From an uncultured Phascolarctobacterium sp. (GTDB lineage: Bacteria; Bacillota; Negativicutes; Acidaminococcales; Acidaminococcaceae): a stretch of DNA of 32,955 nt. The stretch lies in contig CAJLLL010000019.1 in assembly GCA_905207485.1 (NCBI GenBank), forward strand, positions 1 to 32,955. Direction: 5' to 3'. Position numbers and translations under genes: made by a program. Shown in pieces: positions 6,379 to 14,398 of this stretch. The first letter of the stretch is position 1; each line of letters opens with the position of its first letter. Under the pieces are notes generated by a model. The model was not told the DNA's origin. It worked only from the letters and a program-made list of their open reading frames with translations, and searched no databases.

Positions 6379-7440
6379 TTAACGCACTGCTATGTAAATT
6401 ACCAAAAGCAGTATGATTGCTAAAAGCGTAACGGCGCTCATGCCGATAAATTCAAAACGGTACATGGATACTTCTTCGTTAAGAAGATTATAGCTGCGCT
6501 GAATTACAAGCAGTTTGTTTTCGATGTTGTCTTTCCAGACGGAAGCGCGCAGCAGGTCAAGATAACGCGTATAAATGCGCGCGTAAAAAATATCTTCCGT
6601 AACCTGCAAAGCGTTGTTAATGTTGCTGGTCAGCGTGCTTACATCGGCCATCAGTTCCATCAGCCTGCCGCGGATTTTGCGGTAGCTTGTCTGGCGGCTG
6701 CCGGTGCTGCCTTTTTCGGCGGCTTCCAGTTCATCGTAAGTACGGTCAATTGCATTGTTCAGAGCATTGTCATAGTAGCGCAGCTCCAGAAACTGTGCAT
6801 TGGCAAACTCCAACAGGTCAGGCACGTCAAGGCTGCCGGTAGGGTCATAAACCACTGCGGAATCCCAAGCCAGATAGCAAACGTCATCGGCGTAAGTAAA
6901 ACGGTTAGCCAAAGTTTCGGCACGTGTTTCTTCGCTGACAGGCGTACGGTCTTTGAGCAGCAGCGGCACAATATCCCAATCCTGCGGCACTTTGTCCTGG
7001 AAATAATAAACAACGAAATCTTCGTCAAAATCCGAAATGCGTTCATTGCTGCACGCCGGGCGGATGGTTTCCAAAACGGCGTCAAGGTAAGAGCGGATTT
7101 CATCTTCAGGCATATTTTCGCTGACGATGGACATATCCATATACTCGTCAAATGTAACATCATCTTCAAAATGAATACGCAGAATAAGGCTGATAACGCC
7201 TAAATCAAAAATGCGGGCTTTCACCTCGGTAAGGTAGGTTTTACTGCCGAACTGCATATCGTGGGAGCCAAGCTCAACCAGTACCGGCGGGTCTTTAAAA
7301 GTAATGGACTTGGTAGATATACGGTCAAGGCGCAGCCTGGAAGCAATCTTGTTGCGGCTGGTCCACAGGGCCTGCACCAAATCAAGGTCAATTTCATCGG
7401 CAACGTCAAACAGACGGTATACAATCATGGATGTATTCAT
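6379..7440 (-). CDS. RMD1/SIF2 family (DUF155) membrane protein
   Basis: 353-residue protein of the RMD1/DUF155 family. The conserved C-terminal half is clear: FLELRYYDNALNNAIDRTYD, then SYRKIRGRLMELMADV, EDIFYARIYTRYLDLLR and the LLVIQRSYNLLNEEV segment, followed by a single C-terminal transmembrane helix (about 332-351). In yeast, Rmd1-like proteins are membrane proteins linked to meiosis or mitochondria; the bacterial role is unknown. The N-terminal ~170 residues are acidic, cytoplasmic and less recognisable. The start is backed by GGAGG eight bases upstream. It is divergent from clpB with only 126 bases between the start codons, so the two may share control. Confidence 0.82.
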   Translation of the reverse strand: MNTSMIVYRLFDVADEIDLDLVQALWTSRNKIASRLRLDRISTKSITFKDPPVLVELGSHDMQFGSKTYLTEVKARIFDLGVISLILRIHFEDDVTFDEYMDMSIVSENMPEDEIRSYLDAVLETIRPACSNERISDFDEDFVVYYFQDKVPQDWDIVPLLLKDRTPVSEETRAETLANRFTYADDVCYLAWDSAVVYDPTGSLDVPDLLEFANAQFLELRYYDNALNNAIDRTYDELEAAEKGSTGSRQTSYRKIRGRLMELMADVSTLTSNINNALQVTEDIFYARIYTRYLDLLRASVWKDNIENKLLVIQRSYNLLNEEVSMYRFEFIGMSAVTLLAIILLLVIYIAVR

Positions 7441-7566
7441 AAAATATCCTCCGTGAAAAAAGCATTTACTTGCTTATTCGCCGCCGCAGGCCGTTTCCCT
7501 GCGTATTTAAAATAAAAATTTATGTAAAATATTTTACTGTTATGCAGTTTAAAGGAGGTTAGCGCT

Positions 7567-10116
7567 ATGAACGAACGCTACAGTGAAGAAGTAAAAAGCA
7601 TATTGGAAGCTGCACAGCAGCAGGCAGTTATAAATTATAACCAGGAACTTGCCTGCGCCCATATTTTACTGGCGCTGGCCGGAAGCGAAGGCTTCTTTCC
7701 GTTTCTGTTAAAAAATGCCGGTGCTGATGTAAACAGCTTTGCTGCCGAGGCGAAACGCCTTGTGCAGAAAATCCCCGGCGTAAAAGGGCAGGACCGCGCG
7801 CTGATGATGAGCACCGGCACAGCCCGCGTGCTGGCTATTGCCGCACAAAATGCAGGGCAGGGTGAAGTTAACATCTGCCACCTTGTAAGTGCTCTTGCAA
7901 GCGATGGCGACAGTGATGTAACTGCGCTCTTGAAAAAATACGGCATTACCAAAAATAAAGCCGAAGGTTTATACATGGCTTATACCAACAGTGCCGAAGG
8001 CGATGAAAAGAAACAGACCCTTGAAAAATACGGGCAGGATTTAACTGCCAAAGCCAAAGAAGGCAAACTTGACCCTGTAATCGGCAGGGACGAAGAAATC
8101 CGCCGCGTGGTAGAAATACTCTCACGCCGCAAAAAGAACAACCCTGTTTTAATAGGCGAACCGGGCGTTGGCAAAACCGCTATTGTAGAAGGACTTGCAC
8201 GCCGCATTGTGGCAGGCGATGTGCCGGAAAGCCTTAAAAACAAAACTTTGTACGCACTGGATTTGGCAGCTCTTGTTGCCGGCGCCAAATACCGCGGCGA
8301 ATTTGAAGAACGCCTTAAAAAAGTATTAAAAGCGGTATCTGAATCCGGTGGGCAGATTATCATGTTCATTGATGAACTGCATACCGTTGTTGGCGCAGGC
8401 GCTGCCGAAGGCGCTATGGATGCAGGCAATATTTTAAAACCGATGCTTGCCCGTGGCGAACTCCGCTGCATCGGCGCAACAACGCTTAATGAATACCGCA
8501 AATATATCGAAAAAGACAGTGCGCTTGAACGCCGTTTCCAGCCGGTGCTGGTAAAACAGCCGGGCGTTGAAGATACCATTTCCATTCTGCGCGGCTTAAA
8601 AGAACGTTACGAAGTTCACCATGGCGTGCGCATTAAAGATGCCGCTTTGGTAGCTGCTGCCGTATTAAGCAACCGCTATATCAACGACAGGTTCCTGCCG
8701 GATAAAGCCATTGACCTGGTAGACGAAGCTGCAGCCCGCCTGCGTACCGAAATTGACAGCCTGCCTGCTGAACTTGATGAAAGCAAGCGCCGCATTTTGC
8801 AGCTTGAAATTGAAGCACAGGCATTAAGAAAAGAAAGCGATGACCAGAGCAAAGACCGTCTTGCTAAAATTGAAGAAGAACTGGCAGAACTGAAAAAATC
8901 CAACGATGAACTTGTAAAACGCTGGGAAGCACAAAAAGCAGCCATCAGCCGTGTACGTGAAGTTAAAAAAGAAATTGATGCCGTTAAACACGACATGGAA
9001 ACCGCCGAGCGCAACTACGATTTAAACAAACTGGCAGAACTTAAATATGGCCGTCTGCCGGAACTGCAAAAAGAACTGACCAAACTTTCGCAGGGCGGCA
9101 GTGATGATAAAGACGGCGTACTTTTGAAAGAAGAAGTTGACGAAGAAGATATTGCCAAAGTAGTAAGCACATGGACAGGTATTCCTGTTGCACGCTTAAA
9201 CGGCGGCGAACGCGAAAAACTCATCCATCTGGAAGAACGCCTGCATCAGCGTGTTGTTGGGCAGGATGAAGCCGTTAAAGCAGTCAGCGAAGCCGTAATC
9301 CGCGCACGCGCAGGCATTAAAGACCCCAACCGCCCGATTGGTTCCTTCATCTTCCTTGGACCTACCGGCGTCGGCAAAACGGAACTTGCCAAAGCGCTTG
9401 CCGAAATTCTGTTTGATGATGAACGCAACATGGTTCGCATTGATATGAGCGAATATATGGAGAAACATACGGTATCCCGCCTTATCGGCGCACCTCCGGG
9501 CTATGTTGGCTATGATGAAGGCGGCCAGCTTACTGAAGCGGTACGCCGTCATCCGTACAGCGTAATTTTGCTGGACGAAATTGAAAAAGCCCATGCCGAT
9601 GTATTTAACGTACTTTTGCAGGTGCTTGATGATGGCCGCTTAACCGATGGACAGGGGCGTATTGTAGATTTTAAAAATACTCTTATCATTATGACCAGTA
9701 ACCTTGGCTCTGCCGAAATCATGCAGAAACAGGGCGAAATAACGCGCGAAGAAGTACAGAATATGCTGATGCGTTTCTTCCGTCCGGAATTTTTGAACCG
9801 TGTTGATGATATTGTAGTATTTAAAGCCCTGCAGGCAGAACAGATTAAGGATATAGTCAAACTCATACTTAAAGAACTCAGCGACAGACTGCAAAAACAG
9901 CTTGAAATTACGCTTACCGCCAGCGACGAAGCTGTGGCATACCTTGCAAGTGCAGGCTTTGACCCCGCCTTTGGCGCACGTCCGCTGAAACGCCTGATTG
10001 TACATACTGTCGAAAACATCCTCGGCAAAAAAATTGTTGCAGGTGAAATTACTGGCGGCAGCAAAGTAAAAGTTGTGCTGAAAGACGGCAATATTGAAGT
10101 AGAAACAGAAAAATAA
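7567..10116 (+). CDS. clpB: ATP-dependent disaggregase ClpB
   Basis: 849-residue Hsp100 chaperone that, with DnaK, pulls polypeptides out of aggregates in the cytoplasm. Domain order: N-terminal Clp-N repeats (about 1-145); first AAA+ module with Walker A GEPGVGKT at 197-204 and Walker B IMFIDE at 265-270; a long coiled-coil middle domain at about 395-520, whose length marks it as ClpB rather than ClpC; second AAA+ module with Walker A GPTGVGKT at 598-605 and Walker B VILLDE at 666-671; and the C-terminal ClpB small domain. The length is close to the typical 860. A very strong ribosome-binding site, AAAGGAGG, precedes the ATG. I see no CIRCE or CtsR operator upstream, so its heat-shock control is unclear. 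It is monocistronic, with a perfect terminator. Confidence 0.98.
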   Translation: MNERYSEEVKSILEAAQQQAVINYNQELACAHILLALAGSEGFFPFLLKNAGADVNSFAAEAKRLVQKIPGVKGQDRALMMSTGTARVLAIAAQNAGQGEVNICHLVSALASDGDSDVTALLKKYGITKNKAEGLYMAYTNSAEGDEKKQTLEKYGQDLTAKAKEGKLDPVIGRDEEIRRVVEILSRRKKNNPVLIGEPGVGKTAIVEGLARRIVAGDVPESLKNKTLYALDLAALVAGAKYRGEFEERLKKVLKAVSESGGQIIMFIDELHTVVGAGAAEGAMDAGNILKPMLARGELRCIGATTLNEYRKYIEKDSALERRFQPVLVKQPGVEDTISILRGLKERYEVHHGVRIKDAALVAAAVLSNRYINDRFLPDKAIDLVDEAAARLRTEIDSLPAELDESKRRILQLEIEAQALRKESDDQSKDRLAKIEEELAELKKSNDELVKRWEAQKAAISRVREVKKEIDAVKHDMETAERNYDLNKLAELKYGRLPELQKELTKLSQGGSDDKDGVLLKEEVDEEDIAKVVSTWTGIPVARLNGGEREKLIHLEERLHQRVVGQDEAVKAVSEAVIRARAGIKDPNRPIGSFIFLGPTGVGKTELAKALAEILFDDERNMVRIDMSEYMEKHTVSRLIGAPPGYVGYDEGGQLTEAVRRHPYSVILLDEIEKAHADVFNVLLQVLDDGRLTDGQGRIVDFKNTLIIMTSNLGSAEIMQKQGEITREEVQNMLMRFFRPEFLNRVDDIVVFKALQAEQIKDIVKLILKELSDRLQKQLEITLTASDEAVAYLASAGFDPAFGARPLKRLIVHTVENILGKKIVAGEITGGSKVKVVLKDGNIEVETEK

Positions 10117-10130
10117 ATAACTAAATAATA

Positions 10131-10166
10131 AGAAAGAGCTGAACATAATGTTCAGCTCTTTCTTTA
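10131..10166 (+). terminator. clpB terminator
   Basis: A perfect 14-bp stem, 10131-10144 with 10150-10163, around a 5-nt loop and followed by a short T-rich tail, begins 14 bases after the clpB stop. The A/T-rich ends may let it work in both directions. Confidence 0.88.
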
Positions 10167-10364
10167 TGCCTGTATAAATAATACAAATGTTAATAAAAAC
10201 ATGAATACAAAAAAGCCATTTATCAGTTTTTTATTGCCAAACTAAATGTCACACATCACTGTTAGTTAGATTTAATTTTAAACTGCGTTGCCGCGTAAAC
10301 CTGCCGGTAGGAATAAAGTTTCCACAAGACCAGTAAAAGTAAGACTTACACTAGCCAAAATGTC
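10167..10364. other. Gene-free A/T-rich stretch upstream of the adhesin promoter
   Basis: With the clpB terminator and the adhesin leader this makes up the 431-bp gap between clpB and the adhesin. I find no ORF with a ribosome-binding site, no tRNA and no repeat family. The only local structure is a short inverted repeat GTAAG-A-CTTAC at 10339-10349, 16 bases upstream of the -35, which could be an operator. Confidence 0.5.
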
Positions 10365-10392
10365 TTGCGGGGGGGTAAAAATGTGGTATACT
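10365..10392 (+). promoter_or_regulatory. Promoter of the trimeric autotransporter gene
   Basis: TTGCGG (10365-10370), 16 bp, TATACT (10387-10392). The predicted transcription start near 10399 leaves a leader of about 150 nt before the start codon. A run of seven G lies just inside the spacer. Confidence 0.6.
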
Positions 10393-10434
10393 TTTGGTAT
10401 AAAGATGGAGGCAGATTCATCTTTGGTGAACTTA

Positions 10435-10524
10435 AAGCCTGCAAACCGCCTGCGGAATGAAACTCCGCGGTAACATTCCCGGACGGCTTACAGCAAAAGT
10501 ATTTAAAAGCGCGCGCTTTTAAAT
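10435..10524 (+). promoter_or_regulatory. Structured 5' leader of the adhesin mRNA
   Basis: Two mutually exclusive folds are visible. Fold A: ACCGC 10445-10449 with GCGGT 10467-10471, continued by GGA 10454-10456 with TCC 10464-10466. Fold B: GGAATG 10454-10459 with CATTCC 10474-10479, enclosed by AAGCC 10435-10439 with GGCTT 10485-10489. A perfect 24-nt palindrome (10501-10524, 12-bp arms) follows, ending 10 bases before the ribosome-binding site. It has no U-tract, so control of translation or mRNA stability is more likely than termination. I do not recognise a named riboswitch. Confidence 0.45.
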
Positions 10525-10547
10525 AAAAAACGGGAAAGGTGATAAAG

Positions 10548-13316
10548 ATGGCTAAAAGTAAAAAAAGCAAAATTTTAGCAAGTATGTTAGCCGTAAGCAC
10601 AATGGCAGTGTTCTATGCTGCTCCGGTTATGGCTGGTAGTGTTGATAGTATTACAGGTGATTCTAGTGGTATTCATTTTGATTTCAATTATGAAAAAGAT
10701 AACAATACATCAATTAGTGATGGCGTAATTACTGGTAGCGATGGATTGTATATTACGGGTTCAGAAGGTAATGAATTTGGTGGTATAACGCACAAAATTG
10801 TTGGCAAATTTACAATTGCTTCTCAGGAATTGATAAATGCGCTTGAAAATAAAACTTTCAAAAATTTAACAATAAATAATTTAGATACGGACACTCTTAC
10901 TGTTGATGGAACAACTGTTGATTTAACTCAATTTAAAGATGTTGATTTGAGTAATGTAAAAGGTATTAAGCGTATAAATGTTAGTGGAGATAAGGGAACA
11001 ACAGTTCTTGAAGAAACATTGACAGTAAATGGTTCTACCGGTGAAATTTATAATTCTGCGGCTACCTTTAAAGTAGATAGAAACGGTAAGATAACTGCCG
11101 GAAATCTCAGTTCTACTGGTCGTACCGGCGGTTGGTATGTAGAAGATATTCAAACAGGTACTGATACTTATAAAACTATGATTTATGCTGCACCTAAAGG
11201 TGGTTCTTCTACTTTGCGCATTGACCCGGAAAATGGCAATTTAAGCATGGAAGGAAGCCTTGCGGTAGTTGGTGAAAAAGGAAGTTGGGATGCACCGACT
11301 ACTATCATTGATGGAAAAACAGGAAATGTTGCGGTAGGCAGCAATATTCATCTTAATGCAGATAATGGTGCCGTAACTGCATCTGCATATAACGGTGTAA
11401 CACTTGCAACTGATGGAAATAAGGTTTTAGTTGCTGATATTGATATTGCTAAAGATCATGCAAATGTAGCAGGTATTGAACGTGATCCAGTTCAGGATAC
11501 TACTACTATTGAAGGAACATTGAGTGTAGATAGTACTGGCGTAATAACTCACAGTTCAGATGCTTTTGGTATTGGTGCTGATGGTAGTTTAACTGCGGCT
11601 GCTGGTTCTAATATAGGTGGTGTAGAATTTAATGGTGATGGTAATGTTACTGGCAACAACTTTATAGGCAATAATTTTGTAACTACTTCTGGAGCAGATT
11701 TAGATACAGTTGCAAACAATACTGCAGGTATTAGGCGCACACAAAATGCTAATGGTAATGATGTTACTATTATTGAAGACTACTTCAAAGTTTATGACGA
11801 TGGAACAATAAATGCTGCTAATGGAAATTTTAAAGTTAACCCAAATGGTGGTGTAACGGCTAAAAGCGTTAATCTTGCAGATGGCTTCTTTACAGTTTCC
11901 AATAATGGCGTTAATGTAGCTAATAATAATTTGCGAATTGATAATACTGGAAATATACATTTGGAAGATGGGATAAAAGTTGATGGCGTTGATATTAGTG
12001 AATTAAGTACAAATGTTACTAACACCAACAAAAATGTAGCAGGTATTGAACGTGTTGACGCTAACAGTGATGGTACTGATGATACAACAGTAATCGAGAA
12101 AACTTTAGCTGTAACAGAAGACGGTATCGCTATGAATAAAGGTGATGTGTTATTATCTGCTAATGAAGCTGGTTTTGCTGTTGTAAAAGGTAATAATCAA
12201 TTTAATCTTAATGAACATGGTGTAAATCTTACCGCTGGTAATAATGTAATTTCTATGACTGATGATGGTATTGGATTTAAAGGTACAGTATATGCTGGAG
12301 AGGCAAGTGATTTCCACTTTACTTATGGCGGTTATGGAGCGAACAATGCTTACGCAGGTAATTATACTTTAGAAGACCTTGCCGATGCTGTTGCTGATAT
12401 TCACGATAGAACCCAAGGCATTAGCTATGATAAAGAAACTGGCACTACTACTATTGACGGCAACCTTGATGTAAAAGGCGATGTAAGTACCGGTGAAGGC
12501 GGCAATATGAATGCTGAAAGTGGCACTATTGGCGATGTAACAATGAGCGATGGCAATATTAACACTGACGGTGTAGTTAATGCAGGCGAAGGTGGTACTA
12601 TTGGCGGCGTAACAATGGATAAAGATGGCAATATCAATACTGATGGTGTAATTAATGCAGGTGGCGGCACTATCGGCGATGTAACTATGAGTGATGGTAA
12701 AGTTACTGCTGGTCAAACTACTGTTTCTAATGACGGTGTAAGCATTGCCGATAGCACTATTATCAGTGATCATGACGTTGTAATTAATAAAGGTACAGAA
12801 AATGAGGTAAGTCTTTCTGATGTAGGTAACCGCGTTGGCAACCTTGAACAGGGCGTAGCAGACCTGAACAGCCGCGTTAACCACCTCGAAGACCGTATCG
12901 ATAAAGTAGGCGCAATGGCAGCAGCTATCGCTAACCTGCGCACCATGGGCTATGACCCGGCAGCTCCGACTGAAGTTGCAGTAGGCGTAGGCCAGTACCG
13001 TGATGAAACCGGCGCAGCACTTGGCCTGTTCCATTATCCGAACCGCGACTTCATGCTGAGCCTTTCCGTATCCACCAGTGGTGACGAAGTAATGGGCGGC
13101 ATTGGTGCAACATGGAAATTCGGCCGCAAATCTCCCGAAAAAGTAGCCGAAATTAAAAAAGCACAGGCAGAAGCCGACGTAAGACGTGCAGAAGAAGCTA
13201 AACTTGCTAAAGCAGAAGAAATGAAAAAAGCAGCAAAAGAAGCAAAAATTAAAGCACAAATGGAACGCCATGCCAAACTTGCAGCAGAACGCGCAGCACA
13301 GGCAGAAGCTAAATAA
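10548..13316 (+). CDS. Trimeric autotransporter (YadA-like) adhesin with post-barrel tail
   Basis: 922-residue type Vc surface adhesin. A signal peptide (about residues 1-30, ending APVMA-G) is followed by a long Gly/Asn/Asp/Thr-rich beta passenger, a coiled-coil stalk (GNRVGNLEQGVADLNSRVNH, then LEDRIDKVGAMAAAIANL) and a four-strand YadA-type anchor ending ...GGIGATWKF at about 858. Three such chains would make one 12-strand barrel and export the passenger. The passenger has five AGIxR...TTxIE-type repeats and a 24-residue tandem repeat. Unlike classical YadA, which ends at the last strand, about 62 charged helical residues follow (KSPEKVAEIKKAQ...), presumably periplasmic. ATG 10548 is chosen over GTG 10539 because AAAGG overlaps the GTG and is 8 bases from the ATG. 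Passenger codons are T-rich while the anchor uses host-preferred codons, hinting at separate histories. Confidence 0.9.
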   Translation: MAKSKKSKILASMLAVSTMAVFYAAPVMAGSVDSITGDSSGIHFDFNYEKDNNTSISDGVITGSDGLYITGSEGNEFGGITHKIVGKFTIASQELINALENKTFKNLTINNLDTDTLTVDGTTVDLTQFKDVDLSNVKGIKRINVSGDKGTTVLEETLTVNGSTGEIYNSAATFKVDRNGKITAGNLSSTGRTGGWYVEDIQTGTDTYKTMIYAAPKGGSSTLRIDPENGNLSMEGSLAVVGEKGSWDAPTTIIDGKTGNVAVGSNIHLNADNGAVTASAYNGVTLATDGNKVLVADIDIAKDHANVAGIERDPVQDTTTIEGTLSVDSTGVITHSSDAFGIGADGSLTAAAGSNIGGVEFNGDGNVTGNNFIGNNFVTTSGADLDTVANNTAGIRRTQNANGNDVTIIEDYFKVYDDGTINAANGNFKVNPNGGVTAKSVNLADGFFTVSNNGVNVANNNLRIDNTGNIHLEDGIKVDGVDISELSTNVTNTNKNVAGIERVDANSDGTDDTTVIEKTLAVTEDGIAMNKGDVLLSANEAGFAVVKGNNQFNLNEHGVNLTAGNNVISMTDDGIGFKGTVYAGEASDFHFTYGGYGANNAYAGNYTLEDLADAVADIHDRTQGISYDKETGTTTIDGNLDVKGDVSTGEGGNMNAESGTIGDVTMSDGNINTDGVVNAGEGGTIGGVTMDKDGNINTDGVINAGGGTIGDVTMSDGKVTAGQTTVSNDGVSIADSTIISDHDVVINKGTENEVSLSDVGNRVGNLEQGVADLNSRVNHLEDRIDKVGAMAAAIANLRTMGYDPAAPTEVAVGVGQYRDETGAALGLFHYPNRDFMLSLSVSTSGDEVMGGIGATWKFGRKSPEKVAEIKKAQAEADVRRAEEAKLAKAEEMKKAAKEAKIKAQMERHAKLAAERAAQAEAK
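11462..11484 (+). repeat. Direct repeat in adhesin passenger, copy 1
   Basis: This 23-nt stretch is identical to 12032-12054 and encodes NVAGIER. It is the best-preserved part of a degenerate passenger repeat whose other copies begin near 10953, 11718 and 12411, and it is a possible substrate for recombination inside the gene. Confidence 0.75.
12032..12054 (+). repeat. Direct repeat in adhesin passenger, copy 2
   Basis: Identical to 11462-11484, 570 bp downstream and in the same reading frame. Recombination between the two copies would delete 190 codons without a frameshift. Confidence 0.75.
12522..12737 (+). repeat. Three tandem 72-bp units (24 residues) in the adhesin
   Basis: GTIGDVTM/GTIGGVTM units begin at 12522, 12594 and 12666, exactly 72 bp apart. 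Units 1 and 2 both continue with DGNINTDGV and (V/I)NAG; unit 3 diverges after DGK. This is a short stalk-like tandem array just before the coiled coil. Confidence 0.8.
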
Positions 13317-13350
13317 TTAAGCACTTTGCTTAAAACGCAATGAGTTTAAA

Positions 13351-13382
13351 AATAAAGGCGGGCTTGTCCCGCCTTTATTACT
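13351..13382 (+). terminator. Adhesin gene terminator
   Basis: A perfect 12-bp stem, 13351-13362 with 13368-13379, with a GC-rich core, a 5-nt loop and A/T ends lies 35 bases after the stop. The symmetry could allow bidirectional function. Confidence 0.85.
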
Positions 13383-13491
13383 ACCAATAAAACCATATAT
13401 ATAAATACAAATATTTTTTAGCACATCCTTTGCAATCGTATCACAATTTAAAACTAAATCTGAGAAACAAAAAATAAATGGAGGGAAACCA

Positions 13492-13911
13492 ATGAAAAAA
13501 CTTATCTTAACTTTAACAGCAATCTTTACCCTGGCAATCTGCTCACTCGGCTTTGCAGCAGACGGCGGCGACTTAAACAAAGAACAAAAAGCAGCTGAAA
13601 ACTTTGTAGCAGCCTTCACGCTTGAAGCACCTAACTACAATACCTTCAGCAACGGCTTTGACGCCACCTTAAAAGCCAAAGTAACAGAACAAGCCTACGA
13701 CGTACTTAAAAAACAGGTACAGGAACGCTTCGGAAGATTAAAAGAAAGCAAATTCTACTCCTTCCAGCGTTACGACAACGTAGACTATGTAACCTATATT
13801 GGTTCCTTCAGCAAAGAAAAACTGGTAAGCATCACCTTTGCCTTCAACAAAGAAAACAAAATGACCGACTTTGCCTTAAGCCCCATGCAGCAGAATGAAG
13901 CTGAGAAATAA
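13492..13911 (+). CDS. Small secreted protein, DUF3887-like
   Basis: 139 residues with a clear Sec signal peptide (MKKLILTLTAIFTLAICSLG, then FAA), predicted cleavage near residue 22, so it is periplasmic or secreted. The mature part (KAAENFVAAFTLEAPNYNTF, then ...VLKKQVQERFGRLKESKFYSF) resembles the DUF3887/NTF2-like pattern of small secreted proteins, although I cannot confirm this without a profile search. The protein at 31899-32324 has the same size, layout and ADG/SDG start of the mature chain and may be a distant paralogue. GGAGGG lies upstream of the ATG. It is first of three closely spaced genes (gaps of 18 and 13 bases) directly after the adhesin, so an envelope role is plausible. 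Confidence 0.8.
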   Translation: MKKLILTLTAIFTLAICSLGFAADGGDLNKEQKAAENFVAAFTLEAPNYNTFSNGFDATLKAKVTEQAYDVLKKQVQERFGRLKESKFYSFQRYDNVDYVTYIGSFSKEKLVSITFAFNKENKMTDFALSPMQQNEAEK

Positions 13912-13929
13912 AAAGCAAGGTAACAGTAA

Positions 13930-14385
13930 ATGAAAACAATAAAAGGACTGATGGCAACCTGCCTTACGGCAGCAGCGCTGTGCATGCTGCCCCTGCCAAC
14001 ACTTGCGCAAACACTGCTTGAAGCAGGCAAAACAGATGTAGGCGTGCTTTATATAGACAGCGACAGTGTAAACACCGTAAAAAAAGACGGCAGATACTAC
14101 CTTGCCTTCTTCGCCGAAGAAAAATATACAGATGCAGCATTCCTTACATCTTTAAGACAGGGAGAAGATATGGCAGGTGCAGCATCATCGGTAAGCCTGT
14201 ATTTATTTAACACCTTCGGCAGCGAATATATTATAGGGGCAAGCTACATAGTAGATGATAAAGGCAATGTGTGTGCCGATTTAGGGGCAGACACAACGCC
14301 GAAAACCGTAGGCAGCGATAAAACCATGCGCAACGCCTACACCATGGCGCTTAAAATATTGCAGCGCAAAACAGCAGCAAGGTAA
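13930..14385 (+). CDS. Secreted hypothetical protein
   Basis: 151 residues with a signal peptide ending PLPTLAQ (cleavage near residue 26), so it is predicted to be periplasmic or surface-located. The mature chain contains a strand pattern DVGVLYIDSDSVNT, DGRYYLAFFAEEKYTD and YIVDDKGNVCADLG, loosely like small surface-adhesin-E-type domains, but I do not recognise it with confidence. It starts 18 bases after the preceding secreted protein and ends 13 bases before the HTH gene, so it is almost certainly in the same transcript. An AAGG ribosome-binding site lies 8 bases upstream of the ATG. Confidence 0.78.
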   Translation: MKTIKGLMATCLTAAALCMLPLPTLAQTLLEAGKTDVGVLYIDSDSVNTVKKDGRYYLAFFAEEKYTDAAFLTSLRQGEDMAGAASSVSLYLFNTFGSEYIIGASYIVDDKGNVCADLGADTTPKTVGSDKTMRNAYTMALKILQRKTAAR

Positions 14386-14398
14386 AAGAGGTGAAAAG

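Noticed and set aside
6759..7169. 136-codon minus-strand frame inside the RMD1-like gene
   Set aside because: It is a frame-shifted shadow of the well-supported 353-residue gene, with no start signal.
7485..7503. Hairpin CGCAGG/CCTGCG upstream of clpB as a heat-shock operator
   Set aside because: It does not match CIRCE or CtsR consensus and is only six base pairs, so it is not reported as a regulatory site.
10288..10473. 61-codon plus-strand frame upstream of the adhesin
   Set aside because: No ribosome-binding site, it overlaps the promoter and leader structures, and it is rich in Arg/Lys without domain features.
10435..10489. Possible c-di-GMP-I (GEMM) riboswitch in the adhesin leader, because of GCAAACC and GGACG
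   Set aside because: The GNRA-capped hairpin and the GGGACGCAAAGCC core are missing and the spacing does not fit; only short words agree.
12369..13271. Long minus-strand open frame (300 codons) opposite the adhesin 3' end
   Set aside because: Its translation is Phe/Cys/Tyr-rich low-complexity sequence with no family features. It is an artefact of the repetitive codon pattern of the adhesin on the other strand.
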